A stretch of DNA of 54,618 nt, from the NCBI GenBank assembly GCA_947630145.1, contig CANRGL010000004.1, forward strand, positions 1-54,618. Reading direction: 5' to 3'. The translations under genes and the position numbers were made by a program. The number at the start of each line of letters is the position of its first letter. Within the stretch, counting starts at the first letter, position 1. Source of the stretch: an uncultured Clostridia bacterium. GTDB lineage: Bacteria > Bacillota > Clostridia > TANB77 > CAG-465. A model generated the notes under the pieces. That model ran no database searches. It saw only the letters and a program-made list of their open reading frames with translations, and was not told the DNA's origin. Below are positions 40,471 to 50,471 of the stretch, in pieces.

Positions 40471-40556
40471 AGAAAAATGTGATTAACTTTCTATTAAAAT
40501 AGTATAAATTTTAGTTATATATATTATAATCTGTTATAATTAAATTCATTTATCAT
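40471..40556 (+). repeat. Imperfect direct repeat R (copy 2)
   Basis: agaaaaatgtgattaactttctattaaaatagtataaattttagttatatatattataatctgttataattaaatt... Confidence 0.85.
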
Positions 40557-40684
40557 TCATATAACAAAAATATTACAAGATTACAAATAAATGTCAAAAA
40601 AATTAAAAATATTTCATTAAAATGTAGAAATATTTTTTTTAACATGATATAATATTTTCAAATGTGGATTACGAGGTGAAATAT

Positions 40685-41386
40685 ATGAATGATAAGAAAA
40701 TTTTAATCGTTGATGATGAAAGACCAATAGTAGACATATTAAAGTTTAATTTAGAAAAAGAAGGATTTTCTACTACTGTAGCATATGATGGGGAGGAAGC
40801 AATAAATACAGCTTTATCTGTAAAACCTGATCTTATTCTTCTTGATTTAATGTTACCTAAAGTAGATGGTTTTAACGTATGTAAAGAAATAAGGAAACAT
40901 CTTACTTGTCCTATTATAATGCTTACTGCAAAAGAAGAAGTAGTAGATAAAATTATTGGATTAGAATTAGGTGCTGATGATTATATGACTAAACCTTTTA
41001 GTATAAGAGAGGTTATTGCAAGAGTAAAGGCAAATCTAAGAAAACATGTATTACCTGAAGAAGATGATGATAAAAAATCATCAAAAAATAAAATAAAAAT
41101 AAAAGATATGGTTATAGATCCAGAAAGATATATAGCAATTATAGGAGATAAAACAATAGATCTTACAATAAAAGAATTTGAACTTTTAAAAATGCTTTCT
41201 TCTGCTCCAAATCAAGTATTTACAAGAGAGCAAATTTTAAGAGGAGTATGGGGATATGATTTTTATGGTGATGCTAGAACAGTAGACGTTACTATTAGAC
41301 GTTTAAGAGAAAAGATAGAAAAAAATTCTGCTGATCCTCAATATGTTCAAACTAAAAGAGGAATGGGCTACTATGTTTCAACTTAA
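40685..41386 (+). CDS. OmpR/PhoB-family response regulator (WalR/PhoP-like)
   Basis: 'KILIVDDERPIVDILKFNLEKEGF', 'LILLDLMLPKVDG', 'TAKEEVVDKIIGLELGADDYMTKPFS', winged helix 'REQILRGVWGYDFYGDARTVDVTIRRLREKIE'. Confidence 0.95.
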   Translation: MNDKKILIVDDERPIVDILKFNLEKEGFSTTVAYDGEEAINTALSVKPDLILLDLMLPKVDGFNVCKEIRKHLTCPIIMLTAKEEVVDKIIGLELGADDYMTKPFSIREVIARVKANLRKHVLPEEDDDKKSSKNKIKIKDMVIDPERYIAIIGDKTIDLTIKEFELLKMLSSAPNQVFTREQILRGVWGYDFYGDARTVDVTIRRLREKIEKNSADPQYVQTKRGMGYYVST

Positions 41387-41408
41387 TATAGTTTTATAGG
41401 AGATAGTT

Positions 41409-42800
41409 ATGAAAGGTTCTATAAAGGCAAATTTTAGAATAGTAAATATATTGATGGTAGTTATAGTATATATAACTACTATCGCTTTATATGGTAAAGT
41501 TATAGATACAAATAATATTTTTTCAATTAAAAATATTATTTTACTCTTGATTTTTATATTTATTTCTTTTGTTCTTAATAGTATATTAATAAAAATGATA
41601 ACATTTCCACTTAAGAGAATAGAAAAAAATATGAGAATGGTATCCAATGGTAAGGTAAATGAACCAAAGCATATAGAAGAATATGGGAAACTTAAAGAAA
41701 TTAGAGACTTTGTAGACGCATATATGAGTATGTTTGAAGTAATACAAAAAAATAGTTTTGATCTTACAGGTCAACAAAGCAAAACAGAAATTATTCTTGA
41801 ACATATGGCAGACGGAGTTGTGGCGTTTAATGTTTCACATCAAGTCATACATATTAATAAATCAGCTTTAAGACTCCTTGCTTTAGATTCTACATATGAT
41901 ACTTTTGAAAAAATTACAAAGAGATTGAAAATAAGTCTTGATTTTGATAAAATAATGTATCTTCCAAATTACAAAACAATAGAAGCAAAAATAACTGTTG
42001 GTGGAAATTCTTTAAATATCGTATTTGTTCCATTTTTTAGTGATAAATTAACTCCAATGGGAGTTATAATGATGGTAAGAAATATAACTGAGAATGTTAA
42101 ACTTGATAATTTAAGAAAAGAATTTGTATCTAATGTGTCACATGAGCTAAAAACTCCTCTTACTTCAATCAAGGGATATTCTGAGACTATGATGAACGGT
42201 GATCTAACATATGCTGAAGTACAAAAATTTTCTAAAGTTATAAATCAAGAAGCAAATAGAATGGATAGATTAGTAGCTGATCTTTTGCAACTATCTAGGT
42301 TTGATTACAAAAAAGTAAGTTGGAAAAAAATGATGTTTTCATTAGATGATCTTGCACAAAGTGTTTGTGATAAAATGAAAATACAAGCTGATCAAAAAGG
42401 TCATAAACTTGAATGTATTGTTAGTAGTAAACCACCTCAAGTATATGCAGACAGAGATGCAATTGAACGTGTAATAATAAATATTGTAAGTAATAGTATA
42501 AAATATACACCTGATGGAGGAGTAATTACTGTATATGTTGGATACGTAAATTCTAACGCATATTTTAAAGTAGTAGATAATGGTATAGGTATTCCTGCAA
42601 AGGATTTAGATAGGATATTTGAAAGATTTTATAGAGTTGATAAGGCAAGAAGTAGAAAAGCTGGTGGTACAGGGCTTGGACTTTCAATTGTAAAAGAAAT
42701 GATAGAAGGAAATAATGGTACAATAGAAATTAAAAGTCAAGTAAATAAGGGAACAGAAGTAATAGTAACTTTGCCTACAAAAATTGATACTAAAAAATAA
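41409..42800 (+). CDS. Sensor histidine kinase (two TM, HAMP, PAS, HisKA, HATPase)
   Basis: 'FVSNVSHELKTPLTSIKGYSETM', 'DNGIGIPAKDLDRIFERFYRVDKARSRKAGGTGLGLSIVKEM'. Confidence 0.95.
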   Translation: MKGSIKANFRIVNILMVVIVYITTIALYGKVIDTNNIFSIKNIILLLIFIFISFVLNSILIKMITFPLKRIEKNMRMVSNGKVNEPKHIEEYGKLKEIRDFVDAYMSMFEVIQKNSFDLTGQQSKTEIILEHMADGVVAFNVSHQVIHINKSALRLLALDSTYDTFEKITKRLKISLDFDKIMYLPNYKTIEAKITVGGNSLNIVFVPFFSDKLTPMGVIMMVRNITENVKLDNLRKEFVSNVSHELKTPLTSIKGYSETMMNGDLTYAEVQKFSKVINQEANRMDRLVADLLQLSRFDYKKVSWKKMMFSLDDLAQSVCDKMKIQADQKGHKLECIVSSKPPQVYADRDAIERVIINIVSNSIKYTPDGGVITVYVGYVNSNAYFKVVDNGIGIPAKDLDRIFERFYRVDKARSRKAGGTGLGLSIVKEMIEGNNGTIEIKSQVNKGTEVIVTLPTKIDTKK

Positions 42801-42809
42801 GGAGTTAAA

Positions 42810-43583
42810 ATGAAATATTTTGATACACATGCACATTATAACGATAAAGCTTTTGCTCAAAATAGAGAAGAAATTTTGGATAAATGTATAAAAGAAAATG
42901 TAAAATATATAGTAAATGTTGGAGCAAGTATAGGAGAGTCAAAAGAAAGTATTGATATTGCTAATACTCATGATTTTATATATTCATCAATCGGAATACA
43001 TCCATATTATGCCAAAGAGGAAAAAGTAAATGATTTGTATAATCTGTATAATAAGGAAAATAATAGTAAAGTCTTAGCAATAGGTGAAATAGGTTTAGAC
43101 TATCATACTACTAAGGAAGATAAGGATGATCAAATTAGGCGTTTTATTGAACAAATTGAACTTGCAAATAGTTTAAAACTTCCAATTCTTGTTCATACAA
43201 GAGATGCTTCACTTGATACATATAAAGTATTAAAAGATGAAAAAATAGCAGAATATGGAGTATTATTACACTGTTTTAATCCAACTGATGATTTAGTAAG
43301 ACTTGTTTTAGAAAGAGGATATACTGTTGCTTTTGGCGGAAATATAACATACAAAAGATCTCCTAGTTTTAAAGGTTATTTAGACAAAATTCCTTTATCA
43401 CAAATTGTTGTAGAAACGGATGCCCCATATCTTGCACCTGTTCCTTTTAGAGGAACAATAAATAATTCTACTAATTTAAAATATATTTGTGAAAAATTAG
43501 CAGAGTATAAAAATACTAGTATAGATGAAATTGTGGAAAATGTGTATAATAATGCAGTTAATTTTTATAAAATAAATGACTAA
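42810..43583 (+). CDS. TatD family hydrolase
   Basis: 'MKYFDTHAHYNDKAF', 'AIGEIGLDYH', 'LVHTRDA', 'VVETDAPYLAPVPFRG'. Confidence 0.95.
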   Translation: MKYFDTHAHYNDKAFAQNREEILDKCIKENVKYIVNVGASIGESKESIDIANTHDFIYSSIGIHPYYAKEEKVNDLYNLYNKENNSKVLAIGEIGLDYHTTKEDKDDQIRRFIEQIELANSLKLPILVHTRDASLDTYKVLKDEKIAEYGVLLHCFNPTDDLVRLVLERGYTVAFGGNITYKRSPSFKGYLDKIPLSQIVVETDAPYLAPVPFRGTINNSTNLKYICEKLAEYKNTSIDEIVENVYNNAVNFYKIND

Positions 43584-43602
43584 TGCTCTTGCATTAGTCA
43601 TT
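43575..43602. terminator. Bidirectional terminator
   Basis: AATGACTAATGCtcttGCATTAGTCATT. Confidence 0.8.
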
Positions 43603-43926
43603 AAAATTATCATTTATCATATTAACTACTTTTTTTAAAACATTAAGTTGCTTATCTGTATAATAAATATCACCTAAATCTTCTAAAGTATTATTTAAAG
43701 AATCACAAAACATACTATCTAGACTTAATTTTAAAGTATTAGAAAGAAGTATAAGTTTTGGTAAACTTGGAAGCTTTATTCCTCTTTCAATATCTCCTAA
43801 GAAATTTTGTGATACATTTATTTTTTCTGCAAGTTCAAATTGTGTAAGTCCTAATTTTTTCCTTGCAGTACATATCTTTCTACCAAATGATTTTTGATCT
43901 ATGATTCCTGTTTCATTCTTTTTCAT
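43594..43926 (-). CDS. XRE-family helix-turn-helix regulator
   Basis: 'FGRKICTARKKLGLTQFELAEKINVSQNFLGDIERGIKLPSLPKLILLSNTLKLSLDSMF'. Confidence 0.9.
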   Translation of the reverse strand: MKKNETGIIDQKSFGRKICTARKKLGLTQFELAEKINVSQNFLGDIERGIKLPSLPKLILLSNTLKLSLDSMFCDSLNNTLEDLGDIYYTDKQLNVLKKVVNMINDNFND

Positions 43927-44109
43927 TTAATCACCTTAAAAATACATATATATGATATAACAAAAATATATAAATATAAACAATCAATAAATGTTTAAAC
44001 AAACACATACAGTGTTAGTTTGAGCAAATTTTAAATATAATATTCATTAATATTTAATTGATTATGAATATATATTATGATATAATATATCCTATAAAAG
44101 GTGATTCTT

Positions 44110-45051
44110 ATGAAAAAGTTTGTACAAAATTTTTTATTATTTATAAAAGTTATTATCTTATTAGGAATAATATCTTTGTTTATAGCATTATGCATTTTTA
44201 CTGTAGGCAATAAAGATAAAGATGAGGTAAAAGACCAAAAAAGTGATAAAAAAATAGAGGAAAGTAAAGATGAAAAAAGAGAATATAGCTATACTATAGA
44301 AAATGACAAATTATTTATTACTTTAAATAATAAAATATTAAATGAAGTACCTATAAAGTTAAATAATATTCTAGGTTTAGATAAGTCTACAAATGAAATA
44401 GATAAAAAACTATATCAAATAGACGATAATAAAATAATATTTATAGCTAAAGAAAATTCAGATGTTTCTCTTATTATATCTGATGATTTTGGTTATACTT
44501 GGCATAGTGAAAAACTTAACTTAGAGGATAGTGATATAGCAGTACCTATGTATTTACATTTCTTTTCAAAGGATAGTGCAATACTAGTTCTTAGCTGTGA
44601 TGTAGCAATGAGGAAAACTATGGCTAAAATAGCTTTAACAAATAATGGTGCAAAATCTTGGCAAACAAGCAATTTGGGTAATGATGGATATATTACCATT
44701 AGTATAGATAGTGATATTGAATTTTTTAGTATTGATTTAGGATTTATTTCTAATCCTTTAAATGGTGGGGATTCTGCTGAATTATATATGATAGAAAATC
44801 AAGCTACTAGTTTTACTAAAGTAAATCTTGAGGAGCAATTTGTAAAATCAGGAAATGAAAATGTTTATTTAAATTGGAAAGATATATATGATTACATACA
44901 ATTACCTAAATTGGAGGATGGAAAACTAAAATTAACTGTTACTCAAGGAAATGATGGAGATTATATGGGAGGAAAAATATCTGCTAAATATGAATCAACT
45001 GATATGGGAAAAACTTGGCAATTTGTAGAAGAGTATATTCCAAATAATTAA
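44110..45051 (+). CDS. Membrane-anchored protein with BNR/sialidase-like repeats
   Basis: N-terminal TM; 'ISDDFGYTWHSEKL', 'TNNGAKSWQTS', 'STDMGKTWQFVEEY' Asp-box-like motifs. Confidence 0.65.
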   Translation: MKKFVQNFLLFIKVIILLGIISLFIALCIFTVGNKDKDEVKDQKSDKKIEESKDEKREYSYTIENDKLFITLNNKILNEVPIKLNNILGLDKSTNEIDKKLYQIDDNKIIFIAKENSDVSLIISDDFGYTWHSEKLNLEDSDIAVPMYLHFFSKDSAILVLSCDVAMRKTMAKIALTNNGAKSWQTSNLGNDGYITISIDSDIEFFSIDLGFISNPLNGGDSAELYMIENQATSFTKVNLEEQFVKSGNENVYLNWKDIYDYIQLPKLEDGKLKLTVTQGNDGDYMGGKISAKYESTDMGKTWQFVEEYIPNN

Positions 45052-45077
45052 TATTATTAAGTATATAAGAAAGGATA

Positions 45078-45935
45078 ATGTTTATGTGGAAAAGAAAAGA
45101 ACTAAAATCTAAAGCAAAAAAATCTTTAAAAAAGAATTATTTTGCTGCTGTTTTAATATGTTTTATACTTGCTTTTATTGGAGTAGAGTATTCAGATTCT
45201 GTAACTTTAATACACAAAACGTCTGATAATAAAGATAATATTACTATAATAAAAGAAATAACTGATACTTCAGATTATAGCCAATCAGAGCAAATAAATT
45301 ATGATGAAAATATAGCTGATGACATATTTCAAGTAATGACTGAAAATGCTAGTTGGATATTTAAACTTTTTGCAGGTGATTATTATATATTAGCATCTAT
45401 AGTTATGCTGTTATTTACTTTTTTTGTATGTTATCCACTATCGGTTGGAGCAAAAAGGTTTTTTATAAAAAATCAGGATACTAAGCCTTCATTTGTAGAA
45501 TTATTTTCTGTATTTAAAACAAAAAAATATTTTAATATTGTTTATGTTATGTTCTGTAGATACATTTTAAATTTATTATGGACTTTGTTATTTATAGTGC
45601 CTGGAATTATAAAATATTATCAGTATAGAATGATTCCATATATATTAGCAGAAAACCCTAATATTACAAGAAAAAGGGCTTTTGAAATTAGTAAAGAAAT
45701 GATGAAAAAAAACAAGTGGAAGACTTTTGTGCTTGGAATATCTTTTATACTTTGGAATATGTTGACAGCACTCACTTTTGGAATTGTAGGAATTTTCTTT
45801 GTTAATCCATATAATGCAGCTACTTTTGCACAACTTTATACAACTTTAAAAGAAAATACGATAAAAAGTGGATTTATAAAATCAAAAGAATTATCTAAGT
45901 CTCCTTATAGAAAGGAGGAAGAAGAAAATGCTTAA
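45078..45935 (+). CDS. DUF975 family polytopic membrane protein
   Basis: 'KRKELKSKAKKSLKKNYFAAVLICFILAFI', 'LFIVPGIIKYYQYRMIPYILAENPNITRKRAFEISKEMMKKNKWK'. Confidence 0.85.
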   Translation: MFMWKRKELKSKAKKSLKKNYFAAVLICFILAFIGVEYSDSVTLIHKTSDNKDNITIIKEITDTSDYSQSEQINYDENIADDIFQVMTENASWIFKLFAGDYYILASIVMLLFTFFVCYPLSVGAKRFFIKNQDTKPSFVELFSVFKTKKYFNIVYVMFCRYILNLLWTLLFIVPGIIKYYQYRMIPYILAENPNITRKRAFEISKEMMKKNKWKTFVLGISFILWNMLTALTFGIVGIFFVNPYNAATFAQLYTTLKENTIKSGFIKSKELSKSPYRKEEEENA

Positions 45936-46581
45936 AGAAAAAATAATTAAACATAAAAATAAAATAATTGAACATAAAAATAGAATAATGAAAAATAAAG
46001 ACAACTATGGTAAGTGGTATAAAATAACAGATTATATTTTGTTTTTCTTTGTGTTTGCATTTATTGGCTGGGTATGGGAAGTGTGTTTAATCCTTGTACA
46101 GACTGGAAAATTGGTAAATAGAGGTGTACTTTTAGGTCCATGGTTACCAATATATGGAACAGGCGGAGTACTTATATTATTAATTTTAAGAAAAATATTT
46201 AATAAACCAGTACTTACTTTCGTATTAACTACTGTATTATGTACAGTAGTTGAATACTTCACTAGTTGGTATTTAGAGATAACAAAAGGAGTTCGTTGGT
46301 GGGATTATAGTGGTTACTTTCTTAATATAAATGGTAGAGTATGTTTAGAAGGCGCTCTTGTATTTGGACTTGGTGGTTGTGCAGTAATATATTTAATTGC
46401 ACCAAAGTTAAGTAAATTATTTTCCAAAATACCAAATAAAGTAATAGTACCTTTATGTATAGTACTTGTTTGTGGATTTATCGTTGATTTAATTCATTCA
46501 AAAAATCATCCTAATATGGGAGAAGGTATAACTGCAAGTAGGACAAGCATTGAAATTTGTTATAATGAGTTAAAAAGATAA
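45928..46581 (+). CDS. Putative ABC-transporter-permease-like membrane protein family
   Basis: 'FAFIGWVWEVCLILVQTGKLVNRGVLLGPWLPIYGTGGVLILLIL', 'EYFTSWYLEITKGVRWWDYSGYFLNINGRVCLEGALVFGLGG'. Confidence 0.8.
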   Translation: MLKEKIIKHKNKIIEHKNRIMKNKDNYGKWYKITDYILFFFVFAFIGWVWEVCLILVQTGKLVNRGVLLGPWLPIYGTGGVLILLILRKIFNKPVLTFVLTTVLCTVVEYFTSWYLEITKGVRWWDYSGYFLNINGRVCLEGALVFGLGGCAVIYLIAPKLSKLFSKIPNKVIVPLCIVLVCGFIVDLIHSKNHPNMGEGITASRTSIEICYNELKR

Positions 46582-46610
46582 TAATTTTATATAATTTTTA
46601 TTGATAAAAG

Positions 46611-46647
46611 AGATTTGTATAATTAATTTTAATACAAATCTTTTTTT
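46611..46647 (+). terminator. Intrinsic terminator
   Basis: AGATTTGTATaattaattttaATACAAATCTTTTTTT. Confidence 0.85.
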
Positions 46648-46766
46648 GTATTAAAATTATGTATAAATATAAAAGTAAAATTAATAAATATTAACAAATA
46701 GTAACAAATTATTAATTATTTAAATAAAATGTATTATACAGTATATAAAGAAAGAAGGTAAAAAAT

Positions 46767-46853
46767 ATGAATGATGAAAATAAAAATATTGAAGAAATTG
46801 ATAATGAATTTAAAGGAGAAACATATAGAATAGAAGAAAGTGATGAAAAATGA
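46767..46853 (+). CDS. 28-aa acidic micro-ORF overlapping the lysin gene start
   Basis: MNDENKNIEEIDNEFKGETYRIEESDEK*; upstream agaaggt RBS; ATGA overlap with the ATG at 46850. Confidence 0.5.
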   Translation: MNDENKNIEEIDNEFKGETYRIEESDEK

Positions 46854-47485
46854 ATTTAAAAGAGTTTGAAAATTGGGGACTAGCTCAAGGAAGTGTAGCA
46901 AATCCTGCTCCTAATTATAAATATAAAGGTCAATGTGTATCTTTAATACAACAATATTTATATCAGGTATTTGGTATGCCTTTCAAGGCACATGGAAACG
47001 CAAAAGATTGGGCAAATAATGTTCCAGATGGATTTACAAAACTTTCTGCAGGTGTTTCTTTACAAAAAGGTGATATATTAGTTTATGGTGCAAATTACGG
47101 TGGAGGATATGGGCATATTGGACTAATAGATTCAAATGGAAAATTTTATGATCAAAATGGCGTTAAGAGTTTAGCTATTGGATATAGAGACAATCCTTTT
47201 TCTGGGTATATATGCGTTCTAAGACCAAATAATCAGTCAAGACTTGGAATAGAAAATAGTAGTAGCACATCTGAAAGCTTTACAGTAAGAGTAGACAAAA
47301 AAGAAGCAGCAGTAAGAAGTGAAGCTAATTCTAAATCTGCACAAGCAGGAAGTATGATATTATATAGAGGTGATACTTTTAAGGCAATAGGTACAGTAGT
47401 AGGAGAAAATGTAAGTGGAAATAATATTTGGTATAAATCTTGGAAAGGTAATTATGTATGGTCAGGAGGATTAACAAGAATATAG
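46850..47485 (+). CDS. CHAP-domain endolysin-like hydrolase with C-terminal SH3b-like domain
   Basis: 'YKGQCVSLIQQYLYQVFGMPFKAHGNAKDWANNVPDGF...GDILVYGANYGGGYGHIGLID'; SH3-like 'VRVDKKEAAVRSEANSKSAQAGSMILYRGDTFKAIGTV'. Confidence 0.85.
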   Translation: MNLKEFENWGLAQGSVANPAPNYKYKGQCVSLIQQYLYQVFGMPFKAHGNAKDWANNVPDGFTKLSAGVSLQKGDILVYGANYGGGYGHIGLIDSNGKFYDQNGVKSLAIGYRDNPFSGYICVLRPNNQSRLGIENSSSTSESFTVRVDKKEAAVRSEANSKSAQAGSMILYRGDTFKAIGTVVGENVSGNNIWYKSWKGNYVWSGGLTRI

Positions 47486-47520
47486 TTAATAAATAAAATT
47501 GACTATAAAAATTATTATTA

Positions 47521-47550
47521 AAAATGGGTGAGAAATTCACTCATTTTTTC
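47521..47550 (+). terminator. Intrinsic terminator
   Basis: AAAATGGGTGAgaaatTCACTCATTTTTTC. Confidence 0.75.
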
Positions 47551-47657
47551 TTTATATAAATTATAAATAGTAAAATAACAAAAATAATATTATATGTTAT
47601 TTGCTAATTATGAACTTTTATGATAATATTAATAAAGAATTAAAGGAGGAGGTTTTT

Positions 47658-48224
47658 GTGAGAAAAAATATAAAAACTACAGAAGCAATATTTCCAATGC
47701 CAGTATTAATGGTAGCAACATATAATGATGATGATAGTGTTGATGTAATGAATGCAGCATGGGGAACAATGTTATCTAGAAATCAAGTTATATTAAATTT
47801 AACAGAGACTCATAAAACTGTAAAAAATATTAAAAAAAGAAAAGCATTTACAGTAAGTATTGCAGATAGTAAACATGTTGTACAAGCAGATTATTTTGGA
47901 GTAGTATCAGCAAATAATATATCAAATAAGTTTGAAAATAGTGGATTATCAGTAATAAAATCAGAAAATGTTGATGCACCAATTATAAATGAATTTCCTA
48001 TTTGTTTAGAATGTGAATTTATAGAATATCAAAATGGTGAGTACGGAGCAGGAGTTATTGGAAAAGTAATTAATGTTACTGCTGATGAAAGTGTAATGAA
48101 TAATGATAAAATTGATATTTCAAGAGTAAATGCAATAGCGTTTGATCCATACACTCATGGATATTATGAGGTTACAAAAAGAGTTGGAGAAGCATTTAAA
48201 GATGGATTTAAGTTGAAAAAATAA
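47658..48224 (+). CDS. Flavin reductase family protein
   Basis: 'MPVLMVATYNDDDSVDVMNAAWGTMLSRNQVILNLTETHKTVKNIKKRKAFTVSIAD'; RBS aaaggaggagg before GTG 47658. Confidence 0.85.
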   Translation: MRKNIKTTEAIFPMPVLMVATYNDDDSVDVMNAAWGTMLSRNQVILNLTETHKTVKNIKKRKAFTVSIADSKHVVQADYFGVVSANNISNKFENSGLSVIKSENVDAPIINEFPICLECEFIEYQNGEYGAGVIGKVINVTADESVMNNDKIDISRVNAIAFDPYTHGYYEVTKRVGEAFKDGFKLKK

Positions 48225-48272
48225 TGTTATATATTTTAATAATATAGTTTATATAAATGCGGGGGTGTGTGT

Positions 48273-48671
48273 ATGAAGATATCAACAAAAGGAAGATATG
48301 CTTTAAGAGTTATGGTAGACTTAGCATTAAATAGTAATGGGGAATATATAACATTAAAAGAGATAGCAACAAGGCAAGGAATATCAAATAAATATTTAGA
48401 ACAAATTATATCATTGTTAAATAAAGCAGGATATTTGGAAACGGCAAGAGGAACTTCTGGAGGATATAAATTAGCTAAAAAACCAAATGAGTGTATAATA
48501 GGAGATATATTGAAAGCAACTGAAGGAGATTTAACTTTAATAGATTGTTTAACACAAGAAGGAAAGTGTATAAGGCAAAAATACTGTAAAACCTATTCTT
48601 TTTGGAAAGGCTTAGATGATGTAATTAATGAATATGTAAATAGTAAAACGCTTGATGATTTAATAAAATAA
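48273..48671 (+). CDS. iscR: Rrf2-family regulator, IscR-like
   Basis: 'MKISTKGRYALRVMVDLALN', 'CLTQEGKCIRQKYC' cysteines; followed by iscS-iscU. Confidence 0.88.
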   Translation: MKISTKGRYALRVMVDLALNSNGEYITLKEIATRQGISNKYLEQIISLLNKAGYLETARGTSGGYKLAKKPNECIIGDILKATEGDLTLIDCLTQEGKCIRQKYCKTYSFWKGLDDVINEYVNSKTLDDLIK

Positions 48672-48698
48672 ATCATTAAGCTTTCTAATTTATCTTAA

Positions 48699-48752
48699 TT
48701 CCTATTGACTTACTAGGAAATAAGTGATATAATTCCTACTGTAACGGTAGGA
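48699..48752 (+). promoter_or_regulatory. iscS promoter with two palindromic operator candidates
   Basis: TTGACT(48705)-17-TATAAT(48728); TTCCTA-n9-TAGGAA around -35 and TCCTAC-n7-GTAGGA just after -10. Confidence 0.75.
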
Positions 48753-48766
48753 GATGAGAATTTAAA

Positions 48767-49948
48767 ATGAATACTATATATTTTGATAATAATGCTACAA
48801 CTAAAACAGATGAGGAAGTTGTAAAAGCTATGATACCATATTTATCAGAAAATTATGGCAATCCATCATCTATATATAAATTAGGAAGAGAAAGTAGAAA
48901 AATTATTGAAGATTCAAGAGAAAAAGTTGCCCAAATTTTAAATTGTGAACCAAATGAAATTTATTTTACCTCAGGAGGCAGTGAAAGTGATAATACAGCA
49001 ATTAAAGGAATTGCATATAGCTATTTAAAGAAGGGTAACCATATAATTACTTCTAAAATTGAACATCCAGCTGTATTAGAAACATGTAAGCAATTAGAAA
49101 AAGAAGGATTTGAAGTAACATATATTGGAGTAAAAGAAAATGGAATAATTGATTTAGATGAATTAAAAGAAGCTATAAAGCCACAAACAATTTTAATTAC
49201 TATTATGTATGCAAATAATGAGATTGGAACTTTGCAACCAATTAAAGAAATAGGAAAAATAGCAAAAGATCATAATATTATTTTTCATACTGATGCTGTA
49301 CAAGCCGTTGGAAATATACAAATTGATGTAAAAAATTTAAATATTGATAGTCTTTCTTTATCAGCTCATAAATTTTATGGACCAAAGGGTATTGGAGCAT
49401 TATATGTAAAAAAAGGAATACTATTTAATAAATTTATAAATGGAGGCCATCAAGAAAGGAATAAAAGAGCTGGAACAGAAAACGTTGCAGGAATAGTTGG
49501 ACTTGCTAAAGCGTTAGAATTATCATATAGCAATTTAGAAGAACATAATAATAAAATTGAAAAATTAAGAGATTATTACATAGATCAAATAAAAGAAAGG
49601 ATTCCATATATTAAAATAAATGGAGATATGGAAAAAAGATTACCTGGTAATAGTAATATTTCATTTAGGTTTATCGAAGGTGAAAGTTTACTATTGAATT
49701 TGGATTTAAAAGGAATATGTGCATCAAGTGGTAGTGCTTGTACTTCTGGCTCACTTGATCCATCACATGTATTACTTGCAATAGGATTGCCACATGAAAT
49801 AGCGCATGGTTCCTTAAGAGTTTCAATAGGTAAATATAACACAAAAGAAGAAGTTGACTATTTAATAGAAAGTTTAGTAGAAATAGTAAGCAAATTAAGA
49901 GAAATGTCACCATTATATGAGAAATTTATTGAGGAGGAAAATAAATAA
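48767..49948 (+). CDS. iscS: Cysteine desulfurase (NifS/IscS)
   Basis: 'IYFDNNATTKTDEEVVKAM', 'SLSAHKFYGPKGIGALYVKKG', 'CASSGSACTSGSLDPSHVLLAIG'. Confidence 0.95.
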   Translation: MNTIYFDNNATTKTDEEVVKAMIPYLSENYGNPSSIYKLGRESRKIIEDSREKVAQILNCEPNEIYFTSGGSESDNTAIKGIAYSYLKKGNHIITSKIEHPAVLETCKQLEKEGFEVTYIGVKENGIIDLDELKEAIKPQTILITIMYANNEIGTLQPIKEIGKIAKDHNIIFHTDAVQAVGNIQIDVKNLNIDSLSLSAHKFYGPKGIGALYVKKGILFNKFINGGHQERNKRAGTENVAGIVGLAKALELSYSNLEEHNNKIEKLRDYYIDQIKERIPYIKINGDMEKRLPGNSNISFRFIEGESLLLNLDLKGICASSGSACTSGSLDPSHVLLAIGLPHEIAHGSLRVSIGKYNTKEEVDYLIESLVEIVSKLREMSPLYEKFIEEENK

Positions 49949-50388
49949 TGGAATATTCAAAAAAAGTAGTAGATCATTATACAAATCCAAGAAATGTTGG
50001 GAAAATAGAAAAAGCATCAGGAATTGGAAAAGTTGGAAATCCAGTTTGTGGAGATATTATGAAAATGTTTATTAAAGTTGAGAATAATATTATAGTAGAT
50101 GTAAAATTTAAAACTTTTGGATGTGGAGCAGCAATAGCAACAAGTAGTATTTCAACAGAGATGATAAAAGGGAAAACATTAGAAGAAGCTTTAAAATTAA
50201 AAAATACAGATGTGGTAGATTCATTAGGAGGTCTTCCACCGGTAAAACTACATTGTTCTGTTTTAGCAGAAGAAGCAATACATGAAGCTATTGCAGATTA
50301 TTATAGAAAAGAGGGCAAACTAACAGAACAGGAAATAAAAGAAAAATGTGGTTTAAAAGAACATCATTGTGAAAGTTGTGGAATATAA
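49948..50388 (+). CDS. iscU: Iron-sulfur cluster scaffold NifU/IscU
   Basis: 'YSKKVVDHYTNPRNVGKIEKASGIGKVGNPVCGDIMKMFIKVENNIIVDVKFKTFGCGAAIATSS'. Confidence 0.95.
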   Translation: MEYSKKVVDHYTNPRNVGKIEKASGIGKVGNPVCGDIMKMFIKVENNIIVDVKFKTFGCGAAIATSSISTEMIKGKTLEEALKLKNTDVVDSLGGLPPVKLHCSVLAEEAIHEAIADYYRKEGKLTEQEIKEKCGLKEHHCESCGI

Positions 50389-50440
50389 AATAAAATGAAA
50401 AAATATAATATTTAAAAGTTACAAGCTTATAACTAAAAAT

Positions 50441-50471
50441 AAGATGGCTTAATATGGCCATCTTATTTTTC
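50441..50471. terminator. Intrinsic terminator between convergent genes
   Basis: AAGATGGCttaatatGGCCATCTTATTTTT. Confidence 0.75.
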
